A stretch of 64,000 nucleotides of DNA from 1-14-2-50-31-20 sp964617555 (GCA_964617555.1 CAZTYP010000071.1:1-64000); one strand, 5' to 3'. Shown: positions 8,051 to 16,113, numbered from the stretch's first letter. Notes: generated by a model from the letters alone, not told the origin. Program-made: numbers and translations.

Positions 8051-9880
8051 ATGTGCGAAAAACTTATAGAATGTGTCCCGAATTTTTCGGAAGGAAGAGA
8101 TAAAGAAATAATTAAACAAATTACCGATTCAATAAAAAAAGTAGACGGTATAAAATTATTGGATGTTGACCCTGGTTACGACATGAATAGAACGGTGGTA
8201 ACATTTGTAGGTCCTCCGATAAAAGTTGCCGAAGCCGCATTCCAAGGAATAAAAAAAGCTGCGGAACTAATTGATATGTCCAAACATCAAGGCTCACATC
8301 CGCGAATGGGAGCTACGGATGTCTGTCCGTTTGTACCGGTAAGCGGCGTTACCATTCAAGAGGCGGTTGAACTTTCCAAACAAGTTGCCGAACGTGTTGG
8401 AAAAGAGTTGGATATTCCCGTTTTCCTTTATGAAAAATCAGCACAAAAACCTGAGCGTGAAAATCTCGCGGTAATAAGAGCCGGCGAATATGAGGCGTTG
8501 GAAGAAAAACTTAAAAAACCGGAATGGAAACCGGATTACGGACCATTTAAATTTAATCCTAAAAGTGGTGCTACGGTTATAGGTGTTCGGGAATTTTTAA
8601 TTGCTTACAATATAAACCTTAATACACGAGAACCGTTACACGCTACCGATATTGCTTTTGAATTAAGAGAAAAAGGGCGTTCGGCCCGTCGCGGAAACAC
8701 CAAACCGTTTTATTATATGGGTACTGAAATTTTGAAATACAAAGAAAATCACTATCCATGCGGCAATTGTAATTTTATAGCAAATACATTTTCAGAAATT
8801 GAAAAACATTGTCAAAAAGAACATGATTATTCTTTAACAAAACTTTTAAAATTAAACGGCATTACACCGGAAAACATTATAGGACAATCGGTTAAAAAAC
8901 CCGGAATATTTACTCATTGCAAAGCCATAGGGTGGATGGTGCCTAATTACGACAGAGCACAAATTTCTATTAACTTAACAGATTACAATGTTACCTCGAT
9001 GCATCATGTATTGGAGGCTACCAGAAAACTGGCAACGGAACGAGGGTTAATTGTTACCGGCTCCGAAATTGTAGGAATGGTACCGTATCCCGCATTGCTG
9101 GAAACGGGAAAATATTATTTAACAAAACAAAATCGTTCGTTCGGAATTCCGATTAAGGATATTCTTCGTACGGCAATACAATCTTTAGGATTAACCGATG
9201 TAGCCGATTTTAATATGGAAGAGCGTATACTGGGTTTACCGAAAAATCCTGATGATGCATTGGTTAAAATGAAACTTTCCGATTTTGTTGATGAAGTTTC
9301 ACGCGAATCTCCGGCTCCCGGCGGTGGTTCCATTGCAGCTCTTGCCGGCGCACTGGGTGCTTCTCTTTCTTCAATGGTTAGTAATCTAACGGCAAACAAA
9401 CGGGGAACGGAAAGCATTGACGGATTATTGAATACTGCAGCGGAAAAAGCACAGAAAATAAAAAACAACTTAATAAAAGCAATTGACGACGATACAAATG
9501 CGTTTAATTCTTACATGGAAGCACGACGCATGCCGAAAAAAACCGAAAAAGAAAAATCGGCAAGAGAAAAAGCAATGCAAAACGGATTAAAAGAAGCGGT
9601 TACAGTTCCTTACAATACTGCCGTTGAAAGCGCAAAAGCAATCGAAATTTCAAAAATGGTTGCGGAACTCGGAAATCCAAATTCCGTTACCGATGTGGGA
9701 GTAGGAGCACAAATTGCATTTACCGGTGTTATCGGAGGAATTTATAACGTCCTGATTAATCTTAAAGAGATTAAAGATGAGGCTTTTGTAAATAAAATGA
9801 GAACCAATTGCTCGAAATTAAAAAACAAAGCCGAAAAAATGCTGAAAGAGGTTACTGAAATTGTTGAAGAAAAGCTATAA
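8051..9880 (+). CDS. ftcD: Bifunctional glutamate formimidoyltransferase / formimidoyl-THF cyclodeaminase, with inserted zinc-finger-like segment
   Basis: 609 residues. The N-terminal formiminotransferase domain (LIECVPNFSEGRDKEII, GSHPRMGATDVCPFVPVSG) and a C-terminal cyclodeaminase/cyclohydrolase domain from about residue 400 (SDFVDEVSRESPAPGGGSIAA) make the fused FtcD of histidine degradation. It moves the formimino group of formiminoglutamate to tetrahydrofolate and then deaminates it. Between the two formiminotransferase halves, about residues 210-290, there is a segment with C237-x2-C240-x12-H253-x4-H258 (PCGNCNF...EKHCQKEH). The conserved fold resumes at CKAIGWMVPNYDRAQISINL. This insertion is absent from the human-type enzyme as I remember it. 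No hut genes lie in the window. Confidence 0.93.
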   Translation: MCEKLIECVPNFSEGRDKEIIKQITDSIKKVDGIKLLDVDPGYDMNRTVVTFVGPPIKVAEAAFQGIKKAAELIDMSKHQGSHPRMGATDVCPFVPVSGVTIQEAVELSKQVAERVGKELDIPVFLYEKSAQKPERENLAVIRAGEYEALEEKLKKPEWKPDYGPFKFNPKSGATVIGVREFLIAYNINLNTREPLHATDIAFELREKGRSARRGNTKPFYYMGTEILKYKENHYPCGNCNFIANTFSEIEKHCQKEHDYSLTKLLKLNGITPENIIGQSVKKPGIFTHCKAIGWMVPNYDRAQISINLTDYNVTSMHHVLEATRKLATERGLIVTGSEIVGMVPYPALLETGKYYLTKQNRSFGIPIKDILRTAIQSLGLTDVADFNMEERILGLPKNPDDALVKMKLSDFVDEVSRESPAPGGGSIAALAGALGASLSSMVSNLTANKRGTESIDGLLNTAAEKAQKIKNNLIKAIDDDTNAFNSYMEARRMPKKTEKEKSAREKAMQNGLKEAVTVPYNTAVESAKAIEISKMVAELGNPNSVTDVGVGAQIAFTGVIGGIYNVLINLKEIKDEAFVNKMRTNCSKLKNKAEKMLKEVTEIVEEKL

Positions 9881-10013
9881 TCCGTTGTTTTACCGGAAAT
9901 GAATATCACTTTCCAACACTTTTTATTTATTTCTGACAACAACAAAAATATTCGGGAAAGTAATATTGAAATTTGATATTTTGAACTCAATTTAAATTTT
10001 TATTCTTTTAATT

Positions 10014-11318
10014 ATGGAATCCGGTAAACTCCTTAAAATAATTGATAACGGAATTACTTTTGTTGTTGTAATTGTTTTTTTACTGGCATCAATATTAATC
10101 CCTTTTCATCAAATTTTTCCGGACACGGAGGTTGTTTCCATCAAGCAACTAGGGTGGATTATAAGTTTTGTTTTTTTTATAGATTTAATTTTCAGAATTA
10201 CCTTAACTACCAGTACAAAACTGAAAGTATCCCTTTTAAATGAAAACGATTTTGTAACCTATGTTGAATCGTACTTTATTTTTGATTTTATTGCAATAAT
10301 TCCCATTTCAATTTTTCATAATCCGTCACTATGGCAGTTGCTTCCATTAATAAAACTTTTTTCCGTTTTTAATAGAATAAATCTTATTCGCCAATCAATG
10401 ATAAAATTTGCATCTTTTGCCGTTGTGGTTCAATTCCTTTATTGGTTTACACAGATTACACATTGGATTTCTTGCGGATGGCTTAAAATAAGTGGAATTG
10501 AAAAAGGAAAAACCGTTCTCTCAAATTATATTTCTTCTCTTTATTGGACAACCACCACATTAACAACAGTCGGTTACGGAGATATTGTTCCTACAACAAA
10601 TGCAGAAAAACTTTATGCAAGTGCCGTAATGATTATAGGGGTTGGTTTTTACGGATATCTTATAGGTAGTGTTGTTTCCGTAATTACCAAACGGGATCCG
10701 GCGCACGAAAAATTTATTGCCAATCTCGAAAATTTATCTGCTTTGGTAAAATACAGAAACCCGCCTAAAAATTTGGTTATCAAAATCAAACAATATTTTT
10801 TCTATTTATGGAAAAACAAATTGAGTTTTGATGAAGATAATTTCTTAAAAAAACTACCTCCGGGTTTAAGGGCAGAATTGGACACCTTTTTAAAACAAGA
10901 TTTAATTAAAAATTTGGATTTATTCAAAGGAGCAAGTTTAGAATTTATTAATGAACTTGCCGGATATTTAAATGAAATTATTATTCTTCCCAACGAGTTT
11001 CTTTTTCACGAAGGAGATTTCGGGCAAAAAGTTTTTTTTGTAATAAAAGGGGAACTTGTTGTATTAAACGAACACGATACACATGAAATTGCCAGAATAA
11101 AATCGGGCGATTTATTTGGAGAAATTGCCCTTTTCAAAAATAAAACACGTATTGCTTCCGTTAAGGCAATTACATTCTGTCATCTCTATTCTTTGGATAA
11201 AGCATCTTTCGATAAATTGATTCCCAAATATCCTTCCATTGCAAAAAAAATAGAAGAAAAAGTACTTGAACGAGAATCTCTTGTAAACGATTATTCCGAA
11301 AATGAAAAATTGGTATAA
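10014..11318 (+). CDS. Cyclic-nucleotide-gated K+ channel-like protein
   Basis: 434 residues. Six hydrophobic segments in the first 225 residues include a voltage-sensor-like region and the K+ selectivity filter TVGYGD at 185-190, preceded by a pore helix (YWTTTTLTT). A C-linker is followed by a cyclic-nucleotide-binding domain from about residue 310, with the phosphate-binding cassette FGEIALFKNKTRIASV at about 369-384 including the ligand-contacting E and R. The architecture and length match bacterial CNG/HCN homologues such as SthK. It acts in the inner membrane; gating by cAMP or cGMP is inferred from the intact cassette. It stands alone, 133 bases after ftcD and just upstream of the trpB leader. 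Confidence 0.88.
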   Translation: MESGKLLKIIDNGITFVVVIVFLLASILIPFHQIFPDTEVVSIKQLGWIISFVFFIDLIFRITLTTSTKLKVSLLNENDFVTYVESYFIFDFIAIIPISIFHNPSLWQLLPLIKLFSVFNRINLIRQSMIKFASFAVVVQFLYWFTQITHWISCGWLKISGIEKGKTVLSNYISSLYWTTTTLTTVGYGDIVPTTNAEKLYASAVMIIGVGFYGYLIGSVVSVITKRDPAHEKFIANLENLSALVKYRNPPKNLVIKIKQYFFYLWKNKLSFDEDNFLKKLPPGLRAELDTFLKQDLIKNLDLFKGASLEFINELAGYLNEIIILPNEFLFHEGDFGQKVFFVIKGELVVLNEHDTHEIARIKSGDLFGEIALFKNKTRIASVKAITFCHLYSLDKASFDKLIPKYPSIAKKIEEKVLERESLVNDYSENEKLV

Positions 11319-11366
11319 AATATATATGGTTAAATATTCAGTTTTAGTAATTTTTTTATTTTTACA

Positions 11367-11397
11367 TTTGCATCTTTCTTAAGATTTAATAATTTTA
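11367..11397 (+). promoter_or_regulatory. Candidate promoter of the trpB leader
   Basis: TTTG at 11367-11370 is followed, after 19 bases, by TAATTTTA at 11390-11397. This resembles the Bacteroidota-type consensus TTG-N17-23-TAnnTTTG (7 of 8 positions in the second box). It would place transcription start at about 11402-11406, almost on the leader ATG, which would make the leader mRNA leaderless or nearly so. It is a pattern match in AT-rich DNA and nothing more. Confidence 0.3.
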
Positions 11398-11403
11398 ACA
11401 ATC

Positions 11404-11469
11404 ATGAAATTAAAAGTTACAAATAGAAACAATTGGTGGTGGTGGTGCTGTAATGTTCCACTATCCTAA
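11404..11469 (+). CDS. Trp leader peptide (attenuator peptide for trpB)
   Basis: A 21-codon frame, MKLKVTNRNN then WWWWCC then NVPLS, too short for routine gene calling. Four consecutive TGG codons (11434-11445) followed by TGC and TGT are extremely unlikely by chance in this AT-rich DNA. The frame sits about 120 bases before trpB and is followed directly by mutually exclusive hairpins and two T-runs. Its role is inferred: the translating ribosome senses charged tRNA-Trp by stalling on the Trp codons, which decides whether RNA polymerase reads into trpB. The last codons (11456-11466) are themselves part of the RNA switch. No obvious Shine-Dalgarno sequence precedes the ATG. Confidence 0.88.
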   Translation: MKLKVTNRNNWWWWCCNVPLS

Positions 11470-11490
11470 AGTTATATTAATTTTTATATA

Positions 11491-11528
11491 AAGCCGTGGA
11501 TAGTTGGAATACTTTTCACGGCTTTTTT
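11491..11528 (+). terminator. First attenuator terminator
   Basis: AAGCCGTG (11491-11498) pairs perfectly with CACGGCTT (11517-11524) around an 18-base loop and runs into six Ts (11523-11528). The loop contains segment B, which competes for pairing with the leader peptide's last codons. Confidence 0.7.
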
Positions 11529-11533
11529 CTTTT

Positions 11534-11562
11534 AAAGCCGTTTTTAAAACGGCTTTTTTTTT
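11534..11562 (+). terminator. Second attenuator terminator
   Basis: AAAGCCGTTTT pairs with AAAACGGCTTT as a near-perfect 11-bp inverted repeat with a minimal loop (realistically a shorter stem and 5-base loop), followed by nine Ts (11554-11562). It is the stronger of the two and lies 25 bases before the trpB ATG. Its 5' arm is sequestered when it pairs with the 3' arm of the first hairpin. Confidence 0.85.
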
Positions 11563-11587
11563 GAACTTTTTTCTTAACAATAATATT

Positions 11588-12964
11588 ATGGAGAACAAAA
11601 TGAGGAACAATCAAATTTATCTTACCCCAAGCGAAATGCCTACAAAGTATTATAACATTCTTCCGGATTTACCGGCTCCGTTAGCAATGCCTTTAAATCC
11701 TGCAACAAAAAAACCGGTTAGCCCCGATGATTTGGCTCCGCTTTTTCCGGAAGAATTAATTATGCAAGAAATGAGCCCCGAGCGTTTTATTGATATACCT
11801 GAAGAAATTTTGGAACTCTATTCCTTAAGTCGCCCCACAGCTATGCATCGGGCTTTCAGATTGGAAGAGGCTTTGGGAACACCGGCTAAAATCTATTTTA
11901 AGTACGAAGGAAGTAACCCTGCAGGAAGCCATAAAACCAATACAGCCATTGCACAGGCTTACTACAATAAACGTGCTGGAGTAAAAAAGATTGTTACCGA
12001 AACAGGTGCGGGACAATGGGGCAGTGCCTTATCCATTGCAACCCAGCATTTCGGAATAGATTTGGAAGTTTATATGGTTAAGGTAAGTTACGAACAAAAA
12101 CCGTATAGAAGAACATTAATGCAATTACACGATGCAAGGGTTTTTGCCTCTCCTTCCGACAGAACACAATCCGGACGACAAATTTTAAGCGAAGACCCCA
12201 ATTCACCCGGTTCTCTTGGTGTTGCAATAAGCGAAGCCGTTGAAATTGCCGCAAATAATTCCGACACAAATTATGCTCTCGGCTCGGTTCTTAATCATGT
12301 TATGTTGCATCAATCCATTATCGGGGAAGAGGCACGTCTGCAACTTGCCAAAGTTGACGAGTATCCCGATATTATTATTGCTTCTGCAGGTGGCGGAAGT
12401 AACTTTGCCGGCTTGAGTTTTCCGTTTTTACGTGATAAGTTATCCGGCGATAAACCCGATTTAAAAGTCATTGCGGTAGAACCTTCTTCATGCCCAACGC
12501 TTACAAAAGGGAAGCTTGCATATGATTACGGTGATACCGTCGGGTTTACTCCTATATTAAAAATGTTTACACTCGGGCACACATTTATTCCACCCGCAAT
12601 ACACGCCGGCGGATTACGTTACCACGGCATGGCTCCCACGGTTTCCAATCTTTACGAAAACAAAATTATCGAAGCCGTGAACTATCATCAGGTTGAGGTT
12701 TTTGATGCGGCTAAATTGTTCCTTACAACAGAGGGAATTTTGCCTGCACCGGAGAGTGCCCACGCCATAAAAGGTGCCATTGAACAAGCTAAAATATGTA
12801 AAGAACGTAATGAAGCAAAAACAATTTTGTTTAATCTTTCCGGTCACGGGTTCTTGGATTTGGCCTCCTACGGTTCTTACATTGATAATAAACTTGAAGA
12901 TTACAAACTACCCGATGAAGTAATAATGAGATATTTTGCAGATCTTCCGGTAATTGAGGATTAA
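11588..12964 (+). CDS. trpB: Tryptophan synthase beta chain, TrpB2 type
   Basis: 458 residues from ATG 11588 (ATG 11600 is also possible). A further in-frame ATG at 11504 lies inside the attenuator hairpin and is not a credible start. The long N-terminal region (PDLPAPLAMPLNPATKKP...PLFPEELIMQEMS) and overall length mark the TrpB2 subgroup, distinct from the roughly 400-residue TrpB1. The PLP lysine is K116 in GSHKTNTA, and GGGSNFAG is the phosphate-binding loop. The enzyme condenses indole and serine to tryptophan. No trpA or other trp gene is adjacent. Control by the Trp leader upstream argues that this TrpB2 serves tryptophan synthesis or indole salvage in vivo. Confidence 0.94.
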   Translation: MENKMRNNQIYLTPSEMPTKYYNILPDLPAPLAMPLNPATKKPVSPDDLAPLFPEELIMQEMSPERFIDIPEEILELYSLSRPTAMHRAFRLEEALGTPAKIYFKYEGSNPAGSHKTNTAIAQAYYNKRAGVKKIVTETGAGQWGSALSIATQHFGIDLEVYMVKVSYEQKPYRRTLMQLHDARVFASPSDRTQSGRQILSEDPNSPGSLGVAISEAVEIAANNSDTNYALGSVLNHVMLHQSIIGEEARLQLAKVDEYPDIIIASAGGGSNFAGLSFPFLRDKLSGDKPDLKVIAVEPSSCPTLTKGKLAYDYGDTVGFTPILKMFTLGHTFIPPAIHAGGLRYHGMAPTVSNLYENKIIEAVNYHQVEVFDAAKLFLTTEGILPAPESAHAIKGAIEQAKICKERNEAKTILFNLSGHGFLDLASYGSYIDNKLEDYKLPDEVIMRYFADLPVIED

Positions 12965-12987
12965 TTAAAAATAATCGGTTAGTAGTT

Positions 12988-13026
12988 AAGCTCTGAAGTA
13001 TTCTGTTGCTTCGGGGCTTTTTGTTT
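12988..13026 (+). terminator. Terminator between convergent trpB and ccmF
   Basis: AAGCTCTGAAG (12988-12998) pairs with CTTCGGGGCTT (13009-13019), allowing two G-U pairs, and is followed by a T-rich tract (TTTTTGTTTTT). It ends trpB; the ccmF stop at 13027 follows immediately on the other strand. Confidence 0.8.
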
Positions 13027-15426
13027 TTAGTAGGAAGTTAATCTGCTTCTGCGAATAACGGCAATAAAAAATCCCAAAAACATTATTATTGTTCCCGACC
13101 AAATTAAATTCATGTACGGTTTTATACTTACTTCCGTATGGAATACGGCTTTTTTTGTTTCGGCATAATCGGAATTATTATTTTCGGAAACGGCGATTTT
13201 AATTTTACCGGTTGCGTCCAAATTTATTAAATCTATTTTAAGGTTTATTTCTTCCAACAGAACACTTTCAAAATCATGCCTCATATTGCTACTTCTCATT
13301 TTGGGAGCTACAAAATATTCATCTTCGTTTTTTTCAACTTTTAAAACGGCCCCTATGTAAAAATCCTTTCCTGCTTGCATTGAGTTCATTGCGTCTTTTG
13401 AAAAATCAAATCTTAAAAAAGTGATTTTGCAATTATTAAATTTTACCGATTCGTTTTTAGAAAGAATAAATTCCGTTATATTATTACCGGCAACTGTTTT
13501 TGCATCTTCGTAGCTAACGGGGGCTATATATAAGTCCTTCGTTATCAAATTAAGAATATCGGGGTCGCGCATAAGACTTTTATTATAGTCGGAATAATAC
13601 ATAACGGGTGTAAGGCGTTTTCTTGAATTTCCATCTTCAATTTCAACATCAAAAGCGAATTTTTTCCCGTTCTCTATTATACGGTAACCGGTAAAAGTAA
13701 GGTTATACCCGAAAACATTTTTCGGTTCTCCTAAAGTTAAATCAACTTGTGCCTCTTTTGTAAACCAAGCCGAAGCCAACACTCCTAAAATAAAAATTGC
13801 AAAACCGATATGGGAAACGTATGCTCCTAATTTTATTGCACTCTTTTTTATTACATTATATGCTGCAATTAAGTTAGCCGCAATAGTGAAATATGCGGAA
13901 GCTAAAAGAATTACAGCCATTATGTCGGAAATTTTTGCGAGCAAAACAGTTATAATTGTAAAGATAACGGTTATTATAACCGGTACCGTTAAACGCTTGG
14001 CAAGGGTTTTTTCGTTGGTAGATTTCCAACTGAGGAAAAGACTAAGTCCGTTTAAAAATCCGATGATAATTGCAACAGGTAAATTCATCCGATTGTAAAA
14101 ACTTACATCAACAGAAGAGCCGAACAAAGGAGCCGAGGTTCCCGCAATAATAATTATTGCCGAACCGATTAAAACCACGGTTCCGGTAAACAGGGCAAGT
14201 TCTCGCGAAAGGAAGTTTTCTTCGGCCGAGAAAGTTTTTTCCAAATATTTCCAACGATAGGCAACAGCACCAAACCCCAGTAATGTAAAGGAAATAATAA
14301 ACATAAGCAGGAAAAAATAAACAACTTTGCCCGGCGAAACAAAAGAATGAACCGAAGCATCGCCAAGTACACCGCTGCGGGTAAGAAACGTAGAATATAA
14401 GACCAACAAATAAGTAAGTATAGATAAGATTAAATTTGTTTTAATAAATCTTCCCGCACCTCCGTTTTTTTGTGTATGTTTTTGAATAAGCATTGTATGA
14501 ATGCCGGCAACTCCGATTATCCACGGAACAAGGGAGGAATTTTCTACGGGGTCCCATCCCCAATATCCGCCCCAGCCGAGAATTATGTACGACCAATACC
14601 CGCCGAGCATTATTGCGAGTCCGAGAATCATCATAGCGGCAGAAAGCCACGGCAACGAGGGAATAATCCATTCTCGGTAATCGTTTTTAATTAATGAGGC
14701 AAAGGCAAAGGCAAAAGGAACCGTTGACATTGCAAATCCGACAAAGAGCAAAGGCGGGTGAATTTGCATCCAAAAATTATTGAGTAACGGATTTAATCCT
14801 CTTCCGTATATAATAAATTCGTTGAGAGAAATTCCATTGTTTGCCAATAAGTCCGCGAGTTTTTTATTCATTAAAATTAAATGAGTTCCGTTGGTTTGGT
14901 CGGTAAAGAAAAATTCTTTTATGAATGGAAGCGATAAAAATTTTGAATTAATACTTCCAAGAGTAATGTAAGTCGGGGTTGTCCAAATATATTCAAAGGG
15001 ACTTTTAAGTCCGGAGCTAACTAAAATAAGAAGAAATGCTAATGTCAACGTGTAAATCATCATTACTCTGCTTTCCAAATCTTTTCCCTTCTTAGAGGTA
15101 TATTCAAGCAAAGCGATTCCGGCAAGAGCTGTAAAAAGGAGCCAAAGCATAAAACTGCCCTCCTGACCGGCGTAAAATGTTGACATCAACATTCCCAAAG
15201 AAAGATCACTGTTGGAATAATTGTAAATATATCTGAATTCGTAATGATGATTTAAGATTGCGAACATCAAAAAGGTTGAGGCTCCAAGTACGGATATTGT
15301 TGAAACATGATAACCGATGCGAGCTAAATTTAATGCTTTGTTGTTTCCTTTGTACGTTAACAAATACATTATTATTGAAAAAACAGAAGAGAACAATGCC
15401 AGTGTTAACAATATATTTCCAATCAT
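13027..15426 (-). CDS. ccmF: Cytochrome c heme lyase subunit CcmF (CcsA-type membrane protein)
   Basis: 799 residues with many membrane segments. The tryptophan-rich WWD heme-handling motif WGGYWGWDPVEN is at 285-296, and conserved histidine regions such as MQIHPPLLF (H223) flank it. A soluble C-terminal part (about 540-770) precedes a last membrane helix. The length and the periplasmic C-terminal domain fit CcmF rather than the shorter CcmC/CcsA. It acts in the inner membrane, ligating heme to apocytochrome c in system I maturation. It follows ccmE by 34 bases on the same strand, so the two form an operon. ccmA and ccmB lie elsewhere (30.5-31.8 kb). Confidence 0.92.
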   Translation of the reverse strand: MIGNILLTLALFSSVFSIIMYLLTYKGNNKALNLARIGYHVSTISVLGASTFLMFAILNHHYEFRYIYNYSNSDLSLGMLMSTFYAGQEGSFMLWLLFTALAGIALLEYTSKKGKDLESRVMMIYTLTLAFLLILVSSGLKSPFEYIWTTPTYITLGSINSKFLSLPFIKEFFFTDQTNGTHLILMNKKLADLLANNGISLNEFIIYGRGLNPLLNNFWMQIHPPLLFVGFAMSTVPFAFAFASLIKNDYREWIIPSLPWLSAAMMILGLAIMLGGYWSYIILGWGGYWGWDPVENSSLVPWIIGVAGIHTMLIQKHTQKNGGAGRFIKTNLILSILTYLLVLYSTFLTRSGVLGDASVHSFVSPGKVVYFFLLMFIISFTLLGFGAVAYRWKYLEKTFSAEENFLSRELALFTGTVVLIGSAIIIIAGTSAPLFGSSVDVSFYNRMNLPVAIIIGFLNGLSLFLSWKSTNEKTLAKRLTVPVIITVIFTIITVLLAKISDIMAVILLASAYFTIAANLIAAYNVIKKSAIKLGAYVSHIGFAIFILGVLASAWFTKEAQVDLTLGEPKNVFGYNLTFTGYRIIENGKKFAFDVEIEDGNSRKRLTPVMYYSDYNKSLMRDPDILNLITKDLYIAPVSYEDAKTVAGNNITEFILSKNESVKFNNCKITFLRFDFSKDAMNSMQAGKDFYIGAVLKVEKNEDEYFVAPKMRSSNMRHDFESVLLEEINLKIDLINLDATGKIKIAVSENNNSDYAETKKAVFHTEVSIKPYMNLIWSGTIIMFLGFFIAVIRRSRLTSY

Positions 15427-15460
15427 CTGTTTTTCCTTTTAAGTTTTTTTGTCGAATAAA

Positions 15461-15853
15461 TTATAAATTCTTTTTGCTTGCTTCATAAGATGTTTCATAT
15501 TTTGAAGGGCATTTGGTTAAAATATCGGAAGCATAAAATTTTCCGTTCTTGTATTTACCGGTAACAACAACGCTTGTTGAAGATTCAAAGTTATTAGGAA
15601 TTGTTCCCTTATAAACAACTTTAAGCTCTTTCCCTTTGTAATCTTTCATATAGAAGATAAAGGTTTTGGCTTCTTTATTTATTTGATATTTTTTTTCCTT
15701 TACCCAAATACCGGTTGCTTTTATACGCCCTTTTGTTTTTTCAATTTTCGAAAAGTCTTCTTCGTACTTAATGTTGGTTTGCGTGAAAAGGTATCCCATA
15801 ATTGCGAAAAACACAAGAATTATTATTCCGCCGAATATATTTTTATTTTTCAT
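15461..15853 (-). CDS. ccmE: Heme chaperone CcmE, Cys (CxxxY) variant
   Basis: 130 residues: one N-terminal membrane anchor (IIILVFFAIMGYLF), then a small OB-fold beta-barrel with the family pattern (GRIKATGIWV, FIFYMKD, VVYKGTIPNNF, VVVTGKY). CcmE carries heme in the periplasm from the CcmABC exporter to CcmF. In the classical protein heme is bound covalently by the histidine of HxxxY. Here the position reads C115-P-S-K-Y119, i.e. CxxxY, the variant known from some archaea and deltaproteobacteria. The gene directly precedes ccmF. Family assignment is sure; the functional consequence of the Cys is known only from a few organisms. Confidence 0.9.
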   Translation of the reverse strand: MKNKNIFGGIIILVFFAIMGYLFTQTNIKYEEDFSKIEKTKGRIKATGIWVKEKKYQINKEAKTFIFYMKDYKGKELKVVYKGTIPNNFESSTSVVVTGKYKNGKFYASDILTKCPSKYETSYEASKKNL

Positions 15854-16023
15854 TTTTTCTCATAATAATGTTGCAAAACAAATTCCGGATAGCAAAAATA
15901 ATAAATATATAATTGTAAATTATATAATATAAATAAAAAGGTGCAAGAACAGATATATACAACAGAACGACAACGAGGTTAATCAAAAATTATTATTAAT
16001 TATTGCCGATAGAAGTTTATGTG

Positions 16024-16113
16024 TTAAACGGAAAGCATTAAAAAATCAACCTGAGCAACAGCAGTAAATTGTGTAAACAATATAACAACAATAATAAAAA
16101 ACAGTTTTTTTAT
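16024..16113 (-). pseudogene. Signal-peptide remnant lacking a start codon
   Basis: On the minus strand, 29 codons read (I)KKLFFIIVVILFTQF then TAVAQVDFLMLSV and stop. This is a textbook N-terminal signal peptide (two lysines, hydrophobic core, TAVAQ cleavage-like site), but the codon in the start position is ATA and the frame stops six or so residues after the mature part begins. A purine-rich AAGAGAAAAGAGAAT precedes it, like a ribosome binding site. The simplest reading is the decayed 5' end of a gene for an exported protein whose ATG became ATA and whose body was lost. A real tiny peptide with an ATA start is less likely. Confidence 0.4.

Larger units (their letters stand above)
11452..11562 (+). 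promoter_or_regulatory. Tryptophan transcription attenuator (alternative RNA structures)
   Basis: Six segments can pair in exclusive ways. A (11456-11466, TTCCACTATCC, inside the leader frame) pairs with B (11498-11509, GGATAGTTGGAA) over 11 bp with one bulged T. C (11491-11498, AAGCCGTG) pairs with D (11517-11524, CACGGCTT). D also pairs with E (ACGGCTTT with AAAGCCGT, 8 bp). E (11534-11544) pairs with F (11546-11556). Proposed logic: a ribosome that finishes the leader covers A, so C:D and E:F form and transcription stops. A ribosome stalled at the Trp codons leaves A free, A:B blocks C:D, D captures E, and trpB is transcribed. Pairings were read by eye; energies were not computed. Confidence 0.85.

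Noticed and set aside
11504..11587. N-terminal extension of TrpB from an upstream in-frame ATG
   Set aside because: The 28 extra codons run straight through the attenuator hairpins and T-runs, giving Phe/Lys-rich residues from the terminators. TrpB2 homology begins after ATG 11588.
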